From assembly GCF_020921035.1 (NCBI RefSeq), contig NC_063152.1:27961903-28025902 (forward strand): a stretch of DNA of 64,000 bases. The letters are read 5' to 3'. The position numbers were made by a program, and so were the translations under genes. This document shows, piece after piece, positions 1 through 12,020 of this stretch (position 1 is the stretch's first letter; each line of letters starts with the position of its first letter). The notes under the pieces were generated by a model that made no database searches, was not told where the DNA came from, and was given only the letters and a program-made list of their open reading frames with translations. This DNA is from Rhodamnia argentea (lineage: Eukaryota > Streptophyta > Magnoliopsida > Myrtales > Myrtaceae).

Positions 1-99
1 TTGCCTATTTCCCCATTTTCTTCAGCAAACAAAGAGAATGTATCTATTACTTCCCCCAATGTAGAACTGTCCTCTACAGAAGAATGCTGGAAAAAAATC
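1..99 (-). other. Possible further exon, unidentified
   Basis: On the minus strand a pyrimidine-rich tract ending in an AG acceptor near 100 precedes an open frame reading HSSVEDSSTLGEVIDTF and onward to the window edge. It could be a downstream exon of the KELP-like gene, but it does not look like a PC4 domain. I do not recognise it; it may be chance or an alternative exon. Confidence 0.2.
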
Positions 100-346
100 T
101 CCTTTTGACTGTCCGGTACAAGAGATGCTTGCGCGTGCGCAATCTGAACCTTAGAGAGATACATATAGGCACCTCTTCACAAACCCAGACAACCATGGCT
201 TTCGAACACAATTTATGCAGCTGAATTCAATTTCACCATGAATTAGCAGACAAAAACTAAAGCGAGGACGAAGAAGTTCACTTTCTCTACATGCAGTCGA
301 TGAACGGAATTTATCCAAAACAGAACGATAGGGTTTCACTCTCAAC

Positions 347-688
347 CTCACAAATGATGCGTTCTCCACTTTCGCCGAGCTCCTTCATCACTCCCCTCAC
401 CGGTGCCTCTGCGGCGACGACGTTAACCTCTCCTGGGACATTCGGTTCGCCTTCCTCGCCCCCGTCCTTGTCCGCAGTGTCGGAGAGGAGAAACGACTCC
501 AGGACGCTTCTTACTAGCTTCTTGCTGTCGATGTCGGAGAGATCGAAGCCTAGCTTCTCGGAGGCCTCATTCCGGAGCTTGAACTCGGTCATGGCTTCCA
601 TGTCAGCGTTCCGCAGTATCGCTATGACTGTTTCTTCGATCTTCTTTGTCGTCTCCATGCCTCTGGATGGGCGGGAGGAGCTCCTCAA
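347..688 (-). CDS. KELP-like transcriptional coactivator, first exon only (DEK-C domain)
   Basis: First coding exon of a protein like plant KELP, an RNA polymerase II coactivator of the PC4/p15 family. The exon encodes a DEK C-terminal type helical domain (KKIEETVIAILRNADMEAM, then EFKLRNEASEKLGFDLSD and KKLVRSVLESFLLS), followed by an acidic Gly/Glu-rich linker and a GERIICE end. That end resembles the start of the PC4 DNA-binding fold (family: DGDLIIC). A GT donor lies just below 347. Two starts are possible: MRSS at 688 or METT at 658. METT fits the family better because the DEK-C domain begins there. The PC4 exon is not recognisable in 1-346 and probably lies left of the window. A TATA-like ATATATAA sits near 718-727 on the minus strand. 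Identity is by remembered family pattern, moderately sure. Confidence 0.7.
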
Positions 689-1093
689 TTTGAGCTCTTT
701 GTCCCTTACCAGCCCCGTTATATATCCTGCACTTTTTTAATTTAAAAAGGATGGTTTTCTCATATTTTGTTTATTATTATGTCGGTATGTCTTCGCTATA
801 TGTAACGGGACAGCCGGCCAAGAAACAGTTTCTACCTGGCAAGGAAATAAAAGGTTGGACCTTTAACCAATTCAAAGGCTCATAGACATTGAAAGACTTC
901 GACCACTCGTGCAAAAGCTCTCGACAACCTTTAAGTACGACGTCCAGGTGTGTACCTTCGATAACGTTTGAAGACATGCTTTCCTATTCCCTTTTACTTG
1001 CGTACAACTTTGTTCACCGGTCACGCCCTCCACCTGTTTGTCAAAATGCTCGACTACTATGAAATATGCTTCTGCTTGCCTGGAGACTCGCAT

Positions 1094-1102
1094 TATATAT
1101 AG
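1094..1102 (+). promoter_or_regulatory. TATA box of CNX3
   Basis: TATATATAG lies about 95 bases upstream of the CNX3 start codon, a normal TATA-plus-leader spacing for a plant gene. The 689-1194 interval separates two divergent start codons (KELP-like and CNX3) and so serves as promoter for both; no gene is seen inside it. Confidence 0.5.
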
Positions 1103-1194
1103 TTTCGTTTAGTTCCTCTCACCGGCTTTTGCATTGTTATATTTCTCCAGCCCAGCTTCCCCGGTAGTTTTAGCTCCTGGGGAATCAAGCTAGC

Positions 1195-2118
1195 ATGTTG
1201 CTTCGTCGACTATCCACAAAGTTTGCTGTTTTGGGAAGACCCTTTTGCAGTAACACCAGAAATGATATAGCCACAACCATTGCCGAACTTAATAAGGTAA
1301 GGTAATCTATTCCAGAAAATTGAAAGAAAAATAACAGTAGGAAAAAGGTTCGGAGGCCGACAATAATCACAATGATGGAGATTTGGAGTAGATAGCATGC
1401 ATTTTCCTGCAGCTTAAAATTTAATGTGATCAGCTGCGCTCTTGATTCGTCGTGTTATTTTGTCTGGTGTGACATTTTGTTGGTTGCTAACAGATTTTGG
1501 GATACATAATTGTCAATGTCTCGTCAGGAAATGGAAGTTGTTTTCGGTGAGCCACCATCAAATGGATTCGGCGCTTCTGAAGCGAATGGTGTTGGGACAC
1601 AGGAAACCCAATCTATGTCTCAAGGATCTGAAGAACGTGCAGGCAGCTTGACGCACGTCGGCAATACAGGAGATGCTCAAATGGTTGATGTTTCTCCCAA
1701 AGTAATTACCAACCGAACTGCCACTGCCAGCTGCAAAGTCATGCTGGGGAAGACAGTGTTCAATTTGGTGTCCGCCAACCAGATGGCGAAGGGTGATGTC
1801 CTGAGCGTGGCCAAGATCGCAGGAATAAGTGGGGCGAAGCATACGAGCAGCCTCATTCCGTTGTGCCACAACATCCCGCTGACTCATGTTCGCGTTGATC
1901 TGAAGCTGAACCCTGACGACTTTAGTGTGGAAATAGAAGGGGAGGCCGCGTGTTCCGAGAGAACCGGGGTCGAAATGGAAGCGATGACGGCTGTGACCAT
2001 TGCTGGTCTTACAGTATATGATATGTGCAAGGCCGGTTCGAAGGATATCCAGATTTCAAACGTACGACTTGAGCATAAAACTGGTGGGAAGAGCGGGGAT
2101 TGGTTTAGAGGAAAGTGA
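1195..2118 (+). CDS. CNX3: Cyclic pyranopterin monophosphate synthase accessory protein (MoaC/CNX3), mitochondrial
   Basis: Second step of molybdenum cofactor synthesis: with the MoaA/CNX2 product it forms cyclic pyranopterin monophosphate in mitochondria. Two exons, 1195-1296 and 1528-2118 (GT-AG, phase 0), encode about 230 residues. Exon 1 (MLLRRLSTKFAVLGRPFCSN) is basic, Ser/Arg-rich and lacks acids, a classic mitochondrial presequence. Exon 2 carries the whole MoaC domain: QMVDVSPK, the core KGDVLSVAKIAGISGAKHTS, SLIPLCHNIPLTHVRVD, then GVEMEAMTAVTIAGLTVYDM with the following CKA, whose Asp and Lys match catalytic positions of the family. The domain ends KTGGKSGDW. Length matches plant CNX3. 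A TATA box lies upstream. Identification is secure; only the extreme N-terminus rests on the intron model. Confidence 0.95.
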
Positions 2119-3395
2119 TGGTATTAAGAAGGAGTTTATCAGATATTTCCGGCTAAGGCTTCATTTTGACGCTCATATAATGAACATTGGTAAGATTGCC
2201 ACCGATTCTCTGTTTCATCCAACCTTCTTTTGTATCATAATCTCGTGGACTGCGAGGATGGAATGAATCATCAAAAAAGCGAGGAGCTGCATAGTGGCCT
2301 CATGCTTCTTATGTTTGAAGGGAAGGCAACTCTGTTTTATCCACTCATAGCACATTATAGCTCAGGATCAAGTTTTTGGGTTGTTGGCAATTCAGTCAAT
2401 TTGTTTCTTTAGATACTAATCCTCCGATAAAGCAAGGGACCAGATTAACTCCAGTTTGAGCACAAAGACCTCCTTTTTTTGGCTAGAAATTCCAAATCTT
2501 TTGTAAAAACGTTTGCGTAAATTACATTTCTCGACTTAACACTAATTTTTAGGTGAATCTCTGATTGTGCGACGATTAAACCTATAAGATGTCGAAGTAG
2601 GAAGTTTTCTTATCTTCCTTCTGTTCTTACTTATTCTTATATTCTACCTATACATAGGCTTGTTCTATGTTTGTATTTGTTGAGATTTTTATTATAATTT
2701 AATTAGATCTTAGTGTAAATGAAATGAATCATAAGTATGGAATCTTATTATACAATATGAAATGGTTGACAAACTGAAAAAAATGAGATAATTTGGAGTT
2801 GAATGCTAAGATTATGAATTGAAGTTATGGTAGTAGATCCACAATTTAACAAAAAAAAATGTTTGTGATTGTTCCAAAAGAGATGAAACAAAAGATACGC
2901 CAGAGCGAGGACGGTTTTCGTATGAGGTCTATTGTGTTATAGGAAGCTAGAAACTCATACAATTTTTCTCCTTTCATGTATTTTATCGAACTGTACGGAT
3001 CTAAGCAATATCAATTCACACAAATTTATAGTCAAAATCAACTTGACTCGATCATGCAGGCGAGCATGATTTATCAAGATTGGGCTCAAGTCAACTTAAT
3101 TTAGTTTTCAACGAACGTGAGCTTGACTTGAATCAGCTCAATCAGCAAGTAAAGTTTAAGCTCAAGCTTAGTTTGAACACGCTCTTGAGCTTGGATTCGT
3201 AAAGCACAATACTTTCAATTGAAAGTACTAGTGGTTTATAACATTTACAAATGCATATAGGTGGCTGTAAAAAACAAGTAACCAGATTATTGGATAAAGC
3301 TTAATAACGTGCTTGAACTTGCCTTTGACCGAAGAGTCAAATTTGAGCGACTCTCAAACAGCTTTGACTCCTTAATATGTCTTGTCCCTTATAAC
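2119..3395. other. CNX3 3' flank and degenerate intergenic DNA
   Basis: Starts with the CNX3 3' untranslated region, then AT-rich DNA without coding signal. 3030-3360 is rich in scattered direct and inverted GAGCTTGA/TCAAGCTC words, the signature of an old decayed transposon, but I could not define its ends. Confidence 0.4.
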
Positions 3396-3713
3396 TAGAG
3401 TTGTGCATGGAGATTGACCCTGAAATCGGACCAAACCGTCCGGTTTTGGGCGATTTCCAATTCTGAAACTTTGGAATAAGGAATAATCGGTCCGGTTTCC
3501 AATTCCTGCTGTGGAACCGAACCGCTTAGACCAGACCGGATAGATATATTTTTATTTTTTTTCATTTTCCTTTAAGGAGTAAAAAAAGGAAATTGCCAAA
3601 ATCCTAAATCACACTGGTCTAGTTTTCGGTTCCAAGAACCTGGGAAGTGGCCCTTCCAATCCGGTTCCTGATTTTAGGATGGAATCGACCCAATCCGAAA
3701 ATGATCACCTCTA
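3396..3713. mobile_element. hAT-like non-autonomous element (318 bp)
   Basis: Begins TAGAGTTGTGCA and ends TGATCACCTCTA, so the termini are imperfect inverted repeats of the TAGGGGTGNNCA type seen twice more at 36.8-38.0 kb. The flanks are CTTATAAC (3388-3395) and CGTGTAAC (3714-3721), a 6/8 match consistent with a decayed 8-bp target duplication. The interior is full of CCGGTTCC/GGAACCGG words in both orientations and has no coding capacity. Confidence 0.6.
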
Positions 3714-3721
3714 CGTGTAAC

Positions 3722-4941
3722 CAAGAAAAAGTCAACTAACTTGACTTATTATTATTCCTTATTCTCTCACGTTTATGTTTAGAGCGGAAGACCGAACTCC
3801 AAGGTTACACACTTTATCAATGAGTTCAAGAGAGAAGCTGAACTCAAAACGGGAGAACTTTTCTGATAGCTGTTTTTATGTAATTGCAACCGGATTTGAT
3901 CCCCAACCTAACCTAAACGCTCAAACTCAAGCACTCATTAACCATCGGGTCGGATGCTCGGTGGCAATTTTAATAGCTTTTTGGGAAAACCAAGAACGTG
4001 AACAGACCCGAAAATGTAGAAACTACTGCTACAGAAGTGATGAACAACAGAGCTTGCAAAAGGGTCAGCTATTCGAGTAGCTTTTGGGGGATGATTTGAA
4101 GCTCAAGACAGGGGCGGCCGAAAAGTGAAAAAAAAAAAGGAGTGCGCTCGCGGCACTTGAAGTAACGTTGAACCCAAGTCTTGGATGATGCCAAAGCCAT
4201 TATCTTCGGGCGATGCTCATGACAGGAGGGTTAAGTAAAAGATCAGATGAACACGAATCATTCTTCTTTCATTCCCTTTTTTGAAGGCTCTTCGCAACAC
4301 GAGACCATCAGCAAAATGCAGCAGCTCAACGCCGAGGTGCGATGAATGCACGCACTTTTGCTGCTTTGATGCAGACACTTTCGTAAGACGACCCAATGTC
4401 CGAACTTGCTCGTAGATCGGCAAGAACAAGAATCTACCTGGACAAGAAAGGGATGAGAATATTAGCGTTACCTAATTTTTTCAATAATTTAGTGTTTAAG
4501 TAATCTAATCCCCTTCACGAATCCTCACGATCACCATCCACCCACTGGGGCCCTTTTATCGGAATCGATCTTTCGCAGACACGCGCGCGCACAACGCAAA
4601 CGCATGCGAGAGACACACACATGTGCTGGTCTCTCTGCCGTCGGATTTCCCTTCTCTCTCTCTCTCTCTGCCAAGCTGACGAAGAAAAGAACCTTCTTTT
4701 GCCAGAAAATGTGTTTCATTTCTGTAAAAATGTCACTCCTCCCCGTTCTTTGAGAGATTTATACTCACTGATTCTCTGACAAGGAGAGCCAAACATACCC
4801 ATTGTGTACTCGATTCAAAAATCAAAACTTTCCCTTCTTATATCCTCCACCTCTCTTTCCCAGTTCGGGTCGTACACCTGTAAATCCGACAAATTCGGCA
4901 ACTTTCCCGCATTTCCGAGCTCAGATTTTGTCTGAATTTGG
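3722..4941. other. Intergenic region and SINA gene upstream
   Basis: No credible gene. Open frames here are short and compositionally random. A (TC)n microsatellite lies near 4652-4670. The last few hundred bases, with pyrimidine-rich stretches, are presumably promoter and 5' leader of the SINA-type gene. Confidence 0.4.
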
Positions 4942-7480
4942 ATGGAAACTGATAGTATTGAATGCATAACGTCCCTAGATGGCACGGACGAAGACGAGAT
5001 CCAGCAAAATCCCCACCACCATCTTCACCAGCAATTCCCTTCCAAGTCGTCTCACGGCAATGGCGTCGTTTCCTCTGCGATTCTTCCCAGCACCACCCGC
5101 GTCCACGAATTGCTCGAGTGCCCAGTATGCACCAATTCGATGTACCCTCCAATTTATCAGGTCATTCTCTAATTTTGACACTTTTGGGTCAACGGGTTAC
5201 TGTGATTCGCTGTGCTGCTTCATTCCTCACCTTTGCGACATTGGTAGGTGAGTATGTTCATCAATTTGTTGGATGGCGTTTGAGTTGATTAGCTGGTTGA
5301 TTTCAGCTTCAATTTCGACATTAATAGAGTGTTTTGAGGTAATAATGGAAGTTTCTGGAGAATAACTTTGTGAATCATGTGGGGCTGTGGGATAACCCCT
5401 CTTGGACTATAGAAATGAGCTGGTGCGATTTTGGTGGATTTGGCTTTAGATATAATGGTGCACTCTTGGGGGAATTGGCTGCTGCTGGGTCATAAGTAAC
5501 TTCTTGAAAATAAAAGTAGTCCTTTCATGTCTCTAGTGACTTGTCGAAGTTGCTTCTCTGTGATTTGAACTTGGTTATGTCTAAGGTCGATTTGCTTGTT
5601 ACTCTTGCTGCTCAATATTTTGGTGAGAGAAATGCTTGACTTGAACATCCAGATATGAGTGTCACTCGGTACTATTGTTCACAAAATAGAAAGAATTCCA
5701 GATATATCCGCCACCTTTTCAGCTATAATGTGGGAATTCCATGAACCTTTCTTGTTCGTCAGAAATCAGGATAGTAGATGGGGTACTTTTCTTCTTGTAT
5801 CCCATGCTGAGCAGGAGCATTGTAGGTAATCATCCCTTCTTATGTCTTTCAAGGCAAAGGCATTGAAACGAAACCTTTGTTTTCTTAGTCGTTTATTTTT
5901 CATTTTTGTTGGTCATCTTGATTATATCTAGTTTGCTGCCCTTGATATTCTGCCGTTTAGTTATTTAATTAAAGCAATACTTCAAGAGTATGGAAACATG
6001 TTATGTTTTTTGGAAGATGCCACTTTTCATGCTATCTAAACTTATGAATTGTCGAGGACGGTTGCAATATTACTTTCACTGTGCTTTCTAGTAACATTTC
6101 TGAATATTTCCCCCGGGATGTTGTGAACTTTGAGAAGCAGCTCCTTCATGAATGGAGTTTGTTTGGCTAAACAATCATCACAACTTTCTCCTTGCAGTGC
6201 CACAATGGGCATACACTTTGCTCAACCTGTAAAACCAGGGTTCATAATAGGTGTCCCACATGCAGACAGGAGCTTGGTGATATTAGGTGTCTTGCATTGG
6301 AGAAGGTGGCAGAATCACTTGAGCTGCCTTGCAAGTACTTCTCTCTTGGGTGCCCAGAGATATTTCCTTACTACAGTAAACTCAAACATGAGGCTCTCTG
6401 TAACTTCAGGCCATACAATTGCCCTTACGCCGGTTCAGAGTGCTCTGTCACTGGGGACATTCCCTTCCTAGTTGCTCATCTGAGGGATGACCACAAAGTG
6501 GATATGCATTCTGGATGCACTTTCAACCATCGATATGTGAAGTCTAATCCACGTGAAGTAGAAAATGCGACATGGATGTTAACTGTGAGTATCCACTAAC
6601 CCATGATCTTTGCAAGGAAAAAATTGATAAAAATCATCTTTTCGTAATGAAAAGGTTTCTCAGGGTTGCTATAAGAAGTACAGTTGCTTTATTGGGAATT
6701 GATTTCATTTTGGATATTTAATCATCAAAAAATAATCTGGAATTCTCCTTTCTTTCATTGTTTTTTTTATCGTTTCCTTTTAACACGGGAAAGTAAATTA
6801 TGTGGCCTTGTCAACATCCACAAACTTCAGAATCACTCTGATTTCACCGTGTTTACATTGAGATATGCTTGTCCAGTCAGGTTTTGAACTATTATTGACT
6901 ACTTTTAAGTGCCACCACTATTCATAACGATAGCACTGAGTCTGTAAGCCATATTTACCTTGACTATGTGAAGTTTCAGTATTTAACTGCAAAATAGATA
7001 TTAAGAGAGTTAATATGTCCATGAGTAATTCCTGAACTACCTTCCCCTGCATTCTGTGAATTAAAGATGTGACTGAATGACCATGTCCAAAACCTTTTTC
7101 GCGTGCCATATGTTCAGGTCTTCCACTGCTTTGGACAATACTTCTGCCTCCACTTTGAAGCATTTCAGCTTGGAGCGGCTCCTGTTTACATGGCATTTCT
7201 CCGTTTCATGGGTGATGAGATGGAAGCACGGAACTACAGCTACAGCTTGGAGGTTGGGGGGAATGGTCGGAAACTCATATGGGAGGGCACGCCACGAAGC
7301 ATAAGAGATAGCCATAGGAAGGTTAGGGATAGCCATGACGGTCTAATTATACAGCGCAACATGGCACTTTTCTTTTCTGGAGGAGACAGAAAAGAGCTGA
7401 AACTTCGGGTTACAGGACGGATTTGGAAAGAGCAGCAGAATCCAGAAGGTGGGGCCTGCATACCCAACCTGTGTAGCTAG
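4942..7480 (+). CDS. SINA/SIAH-type E3 ubiquitin-protein ligase
   Basis: Three exons, 4942-5160, 6198-6584 and 7118-7480, all phase 0, encode about 322 residues, normal for plant SINAT proteins. These E3 ligases transfer ubiquitin from an E2 to targets and dimerise through a TRAF-like C-terminal domain. The RING is split by intron 1: ELLECPVCTNSMYPPIYQ in exon 1, then CHNGHTLCSTCKTRVHNRC and PTCRQ in exon 2. The SIAH zinc fingers follow (CKYFSLGCPEIFPYYSKLKH, CPYAGSEC, HLRDDHKVDMHSGCTFNHRY), and the substrate-binding domain ends GGACIPNLCS, a plant SINA hallmark. The N-terminus (residues 1-55) is acidic and His/Gln-rich, as is usual. The family is certain; the orthologue among SINAT1-5 is not resolved. 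Introns are about 1.0 and 0.5 kb and show nothing else. Confidence 0.95.
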
Positions 7481-9883
7481 CATGGTTTGCTCTCTCTCTG
7501 CCTCTGTCTCTCTCTCATGCGTGTTCTAAGGTGGTGGAAATGTAGTCTTGCGACAATTTATTCTCAAGATTTCTCTAACTTTGTACGGATGCTGGATGTA
7601 TCATATCCATGAATTGTTAATAATGTTTTTCGTGATTCTGTGCCATGATGATGCATTAGTCAATGTTGTCATAGCAAGAGATCATAAGGTACATTAAATG
7701 CGAATACCGGAACAAACTAGCCACTGCATGCACTGGTATTCCTCAGGACCTATTGCAATTGCCTTGTACCATGGCGTCTTCTCCCTTGAGCTTGGGTTAA
7801 GAAAGACTATTCCCGGATCGCAGTTGAAAAATGAGCACTCGTGCTCAAAAGTCCTGCTGGAGGAAGAGTCTCATTGGAGAAAAGTTGTTTTCTTTTCTTG
7901 TTTTTTAATCTTTTGGCGAGCCAATCAAACTAGTCCAATACTAGAAGGAGCAGATGAACTGCTTCCACAACCATACAAAAAAGACAGTTGTGATTGCTAG
8001 TTCCAATCTGTTTATTTTCTTTACCTTTGACGTACTGAACAGAGGGTCGAAGAAAGCGACTTTCAGGAGCTTACTAAAAAAGAATGAATGACTTACAGGA
8101 GCTTATTAAAAAGAATGAAGTGACCGAAACTGCTTCACCGCGTGGCTTGTAGTCGAAGCGACAATCATGAATCAGAAGTAAGTTAAGTAAGGTTTGTCTG
8201 TGTGTCCCCAACAGAAATGAAGACAAGCTGTGTCAATTAATGGTTGGGGAGGTTGTTGTACAATGAAAGGCACCTTATCCTTTCTTGAAGTTGCACCCAC
8301 CGCGCTCTGGCCGTTTTCATTGGTTCCTTTTACTCTCTCCCTCAAGTTACGTAGCCATTCAAGCCAAGTCTCAGCTACACAGACTTGTCGATTTCATCAG
8401 GAATCCTTGTCAGATCGTTTCAATCTGGCTCTTCGTCCGAAGGTACGATAATGTGCTTCGAGAGTGGGCAGAGGAGAACAGAGGGAAAGAAAAAACCGTT
8501 TTAGTTGTAAAAATTTGACACTTCTGTTGGAGTCCCAAGCTGGTTCTTTCATCTGTTGTTGAAGGAAAACGTACAGCTATTGTTTCCTCCTTCTCAAGTA
8601 TTGAATTTGTCAATGTGGTAATGATCATGTTAAGGGAATGCATCTTCTTTCCACTATCAATCCCATTCGGTTGCAGGCCGTACTGGGGTGGTGCCCGTAA
8701 GTTGTCTGCATCCATCTGTGATTCGACCTCGACAAGTCCCTAAAAACTCTTTCTTTGAAATATCACATGACGTTGCCTGTTTTGGTGGACAATTATGGTT
8801 TATATCAGGTGTCAGTTTGGAAGTTCTTCACGAGAACCACCATGGGTTCGTCCATTATATAAAGTTCTCTGGTAATATGATTGTATATTGGCAAAACATC
8901 ATATAGATATTGATCCCTGGTTATGGCAGTTAAACCTTTCAAATCAAATGCACAGTTATACCGGTCCTACAAGAATTTGTCTGACCCAGACCAGACGAGG
9001 AGCAGACATAGGAGAATAAGTTTTTGTGCGATCAGATATGTCGACCGGTGGAGCTTTAACCTATATAACTAGCAAAAGGTAGGGAGGAAATGCATAGCTG
9101 TTGCCATTTGGCTCTAATGGGAACCAACCGGACTAGGTGGATGATACAGACAAGGCCTATTGGGGATGTTATTTCGTTTGGTTCGAGAACAAGGCCTAAT
9201 TAAGGTTTTAAATGTTGTGAGAACTAGCTCCTGAATGAAGGGATGAATTCCCTCTCCAGATTTTCAGCATCTTCTGGAAAAAACAGCGAGCTTTTTCTCA
9301 AAAAAAGAGGTGATGCGGTTGGGAGCTACTGCATGCTGTAGCCTACGACTCCTAGTCATGTACTTCACCTTTCAACACAAAGCTGGGAAATGATGCAGTT
9401 ATGTCCCTGGAAAGGCATTGAAAAGCTAACTTAAGTAAGCCAGTTGCAAATAGCATACTTGTGTTTGGCAACACTATGCATGAGTGAGAGAGTTAATTTC
9501 CAACCTCATACCATATATGAGTCCTTCATGACCAGAAGTTAGTGAATTAAGGGCCTTAACAGCAGAAATGGAATTCAACACCTACTAAATCCATTAAAAA
9601 GTAGGCCAATTTCTACAATGCAAAGCATGCCAAGATGCTAGTTTTACTCAAAACATTTTCCCTGAAAGATATGAATGAGATAACATTCCAATGATGCGAT
9701 CAAGCATGTCTAAACCACACAAATGACGTCATAGACATAGATCGGATGAGGAAGGATGCTCCTTCTTATGATAATGGCCAAAAAAAAAACCGGTTCAAGC
9801 TCTGTAGAAAGATGTTACTTCTATACGCAAGTCCATAAGATCGGATGAGCAAACTTTTATTGAAAGCGATGTAATTAACGTAC
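7481..9883. other. Intergenic, no gene recognised
   Basis: The first 200 bases are the SINA 3' region. The rest has only short frames without family resemblance, codon regularity or splice logic. The interval 9300-9883 was searched on the minus strand for the missing last CBL exon (a KD-x-TTTFPSF type ending) and none was found. Confidence 0.4.
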
Positions 9884-12020
9884 ATCAAATATGGAAGAGT
9901 CATGTTCTTCAGCATCAAGGGGTTCTTGGCCACAAATTCTTTCCACTCTTCTTCATCAATTCTTCCGTCGCCTTTTGCATCTGCTTCCACAAATGTCTGT
10001 TTAAAGAGAAGCAATTAAATAAGCATGAAACTAGAAAAGACAGAATACCTGTGATCATACATACTACATAGGGGTCCTTTACCTTGTCCACTATCATTTC
10101 TACAACATCATCTGATAGATTCAGCTCAGATTCACTCAAGAGGGCCAACACCATTTCTTTCAACTGTTAATATGCCGAAATATATGCTTAGTAAAAGAAC
10201 ATGAAGATTTATAGTTCACAGGTAACAAGTAATTAATTTCAATCAACTTCTTTCACTGTCTGCTTTTAAGTTTAGAGGCATGCATCGAGTAAGCCAAATC
10301 GTTGATAGTTCGGAGTGAATACTTTGTTGAAGCAGGAAATCCATGGTTAACAAGATTATAGAAGAGTACTCTCTCTCTCTCTCTCTCTCTCTATTCAAAC
10401 TCACGGAGAATCAATCTAGACCCCCTCGACTAATTTTACTGCAGTACAAGTAGCGAAGCAGCATCATATACCTCAGGTTGAAGCATGTTGTATTAATATG
10501 CTTACCTCCACCCGTTCGATGTAACCAGTCTGCCTTAGATCATGCAATTTAAAAGCATCTGTCACGAAATACAACCTTCGTTTAGTACTAGTAAATGCAT
10601 ATCGTGAATCGGAAATGTAGAACTAAAGAATACAAGCCAAGGTACGCAATCTTACATGAAGCTTTGACTGGATCAGGAGTTTTTGGGTGGAAAACTGACA
10701 ATGATTGAACAAATTCCCCAAAGTCAATGTGTCCATTTCTGTTGACATCAAAGAGATCAAACATCTGCAGAAGTGCCAGGGATATGCTGATTATGGAAGG
10801 CAAATTCCCAGAAAAAGAAAAAGCATATTCCCCATAAAATGATACGAGAGAGGTAAAGAAAGAATGGTTGTCACATAGATAATCCTCATTAAGAGTGACG
10901 TTTGCTCTTTTCTGCATTAGTTGATTAATATACGTACATAACAACTGACACAAAAAGAGGTACCGAGATACTTATTGAGAACACATGCTTAGCTTTTTCA
11001 CCAACAGAATGAGTTGAAGTTTTAACTTTTGGCTATGTCATGCTATCATTTTCCCTTAATAAGATGACCTAGAAATTACACAGTCCTTCTACTTTATTAT
11101 CTCTTGGATGCACGTCAAAACCTTCTATAGACCGCAAGCTTCGTAGCAGGTAATTGGCAGCAGAAAAATATGGATTTTCCCCAACGATGTTAGAAATCAT
11201 ACCCTATCCAGAAAAAGGTTATTCTTCTTGCTATTTTGAAAAAGTGCAAGCTGAAGTTCTTCCTAGCACACAGATAAAAAGAAATATTTGGTCAGACTAG
11301 GATAGGATACACTGTTGTATAGATACCATTTATTTCTATCCCACATGTGGGAGGGAGCAAGATACCTTGTGTATTAGCCCATCCTTGATCACAGAAGTGC
11401 TTAGCTTTTCAAATAGCTCAGACAAAGATTCCACTTCACTAACAGTAACTGCAGGTGACATGGGTTCTGTCAATTACCAGCAGCCTCCAAGAAAAGGCAT
11501 AACAGAGTCTTAACGTGTAAACTTAACAACTCGTCGCAAGCTAAACTTCCAATCAACTACATCCGTAATATATTGATCGACCAAGGTGAAGCATGTCATC
11601 CTCTAAACTAATGCTCATGAATCTACAGTATATTAACAACATCAACTGAAATTTGTTAGCAGGTTTGAAGGAAACTGTCCATGGTCCATGGATTCACCAG
11701 TAAAATGAATTGATGAATGAAAAGTACAACATCCCTTTCATAATTTCTCTCTCTTTTGGGATGGGCAGAGAGGTGGTAGTGAGGAGGAGGAGCTTAACAG
11801 TGTGCTTTCATGCATTATCGAGTCATGAATGTGGTCACTCGACAAAAATGGTCACAAGATTTCGCCTTTGAAACTCCGAATAGGCAAGCACAACAAGTGG
11901 ATGAGCTAGGCACTCACAAGGCGTTTTGGAAGCAAGGGAAATATGTTCGGCCGATGCACTTGATGGATTGGCTTCAGGTGTGGCACTCGTGGTGGCGCTC
12001 TTGGAGGGGCCACAACCCAT
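9884..12020 (-). CDS. Calcineurin B-like calcium sensor, N-myristoylated (CBL4/SOS3-like), C-terminal end unclear
   Basis: Seven exons on the minus strand: 11918-12020, 11366-11448, 11203-11262, 10656-10764, 10506-10558, 10083-10163 and 9884-9996. They join in frame to about 201 residues. CBL proteins bind Ca2+ and recruit CIPK kinases to membranes. MGCGPSK at the N-terminus is a myristoylation site with a palmitoylatable Cys3, so plasma-membrane targeting is expected. The core runs [34 protein letters not shown] (EF1, non-canonical), [17 protein letters not shown] (EF2), [14 protein letters not shown] (EF3), and [18 protein letters not shown] (EF4, canonical), ending KNMTLPYLM. Residues before EF4 ([20 protein letters not shown]) look closest to CBL4/5/8. 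The usual 12-20 residue tail after LPYL was not found. The exon either reads through to a stop near 9766 or the last exon is lost. Family sure; completeness not. Confidence 0.85.
10371..10392. repeat. (CT)n microsatellite in CBL intron
   Basis: An uninterrupted run of CT dinucleotides inside an intron of the CBL gene. Useful only as a likely length polymorphism. Confidence 0.8.
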
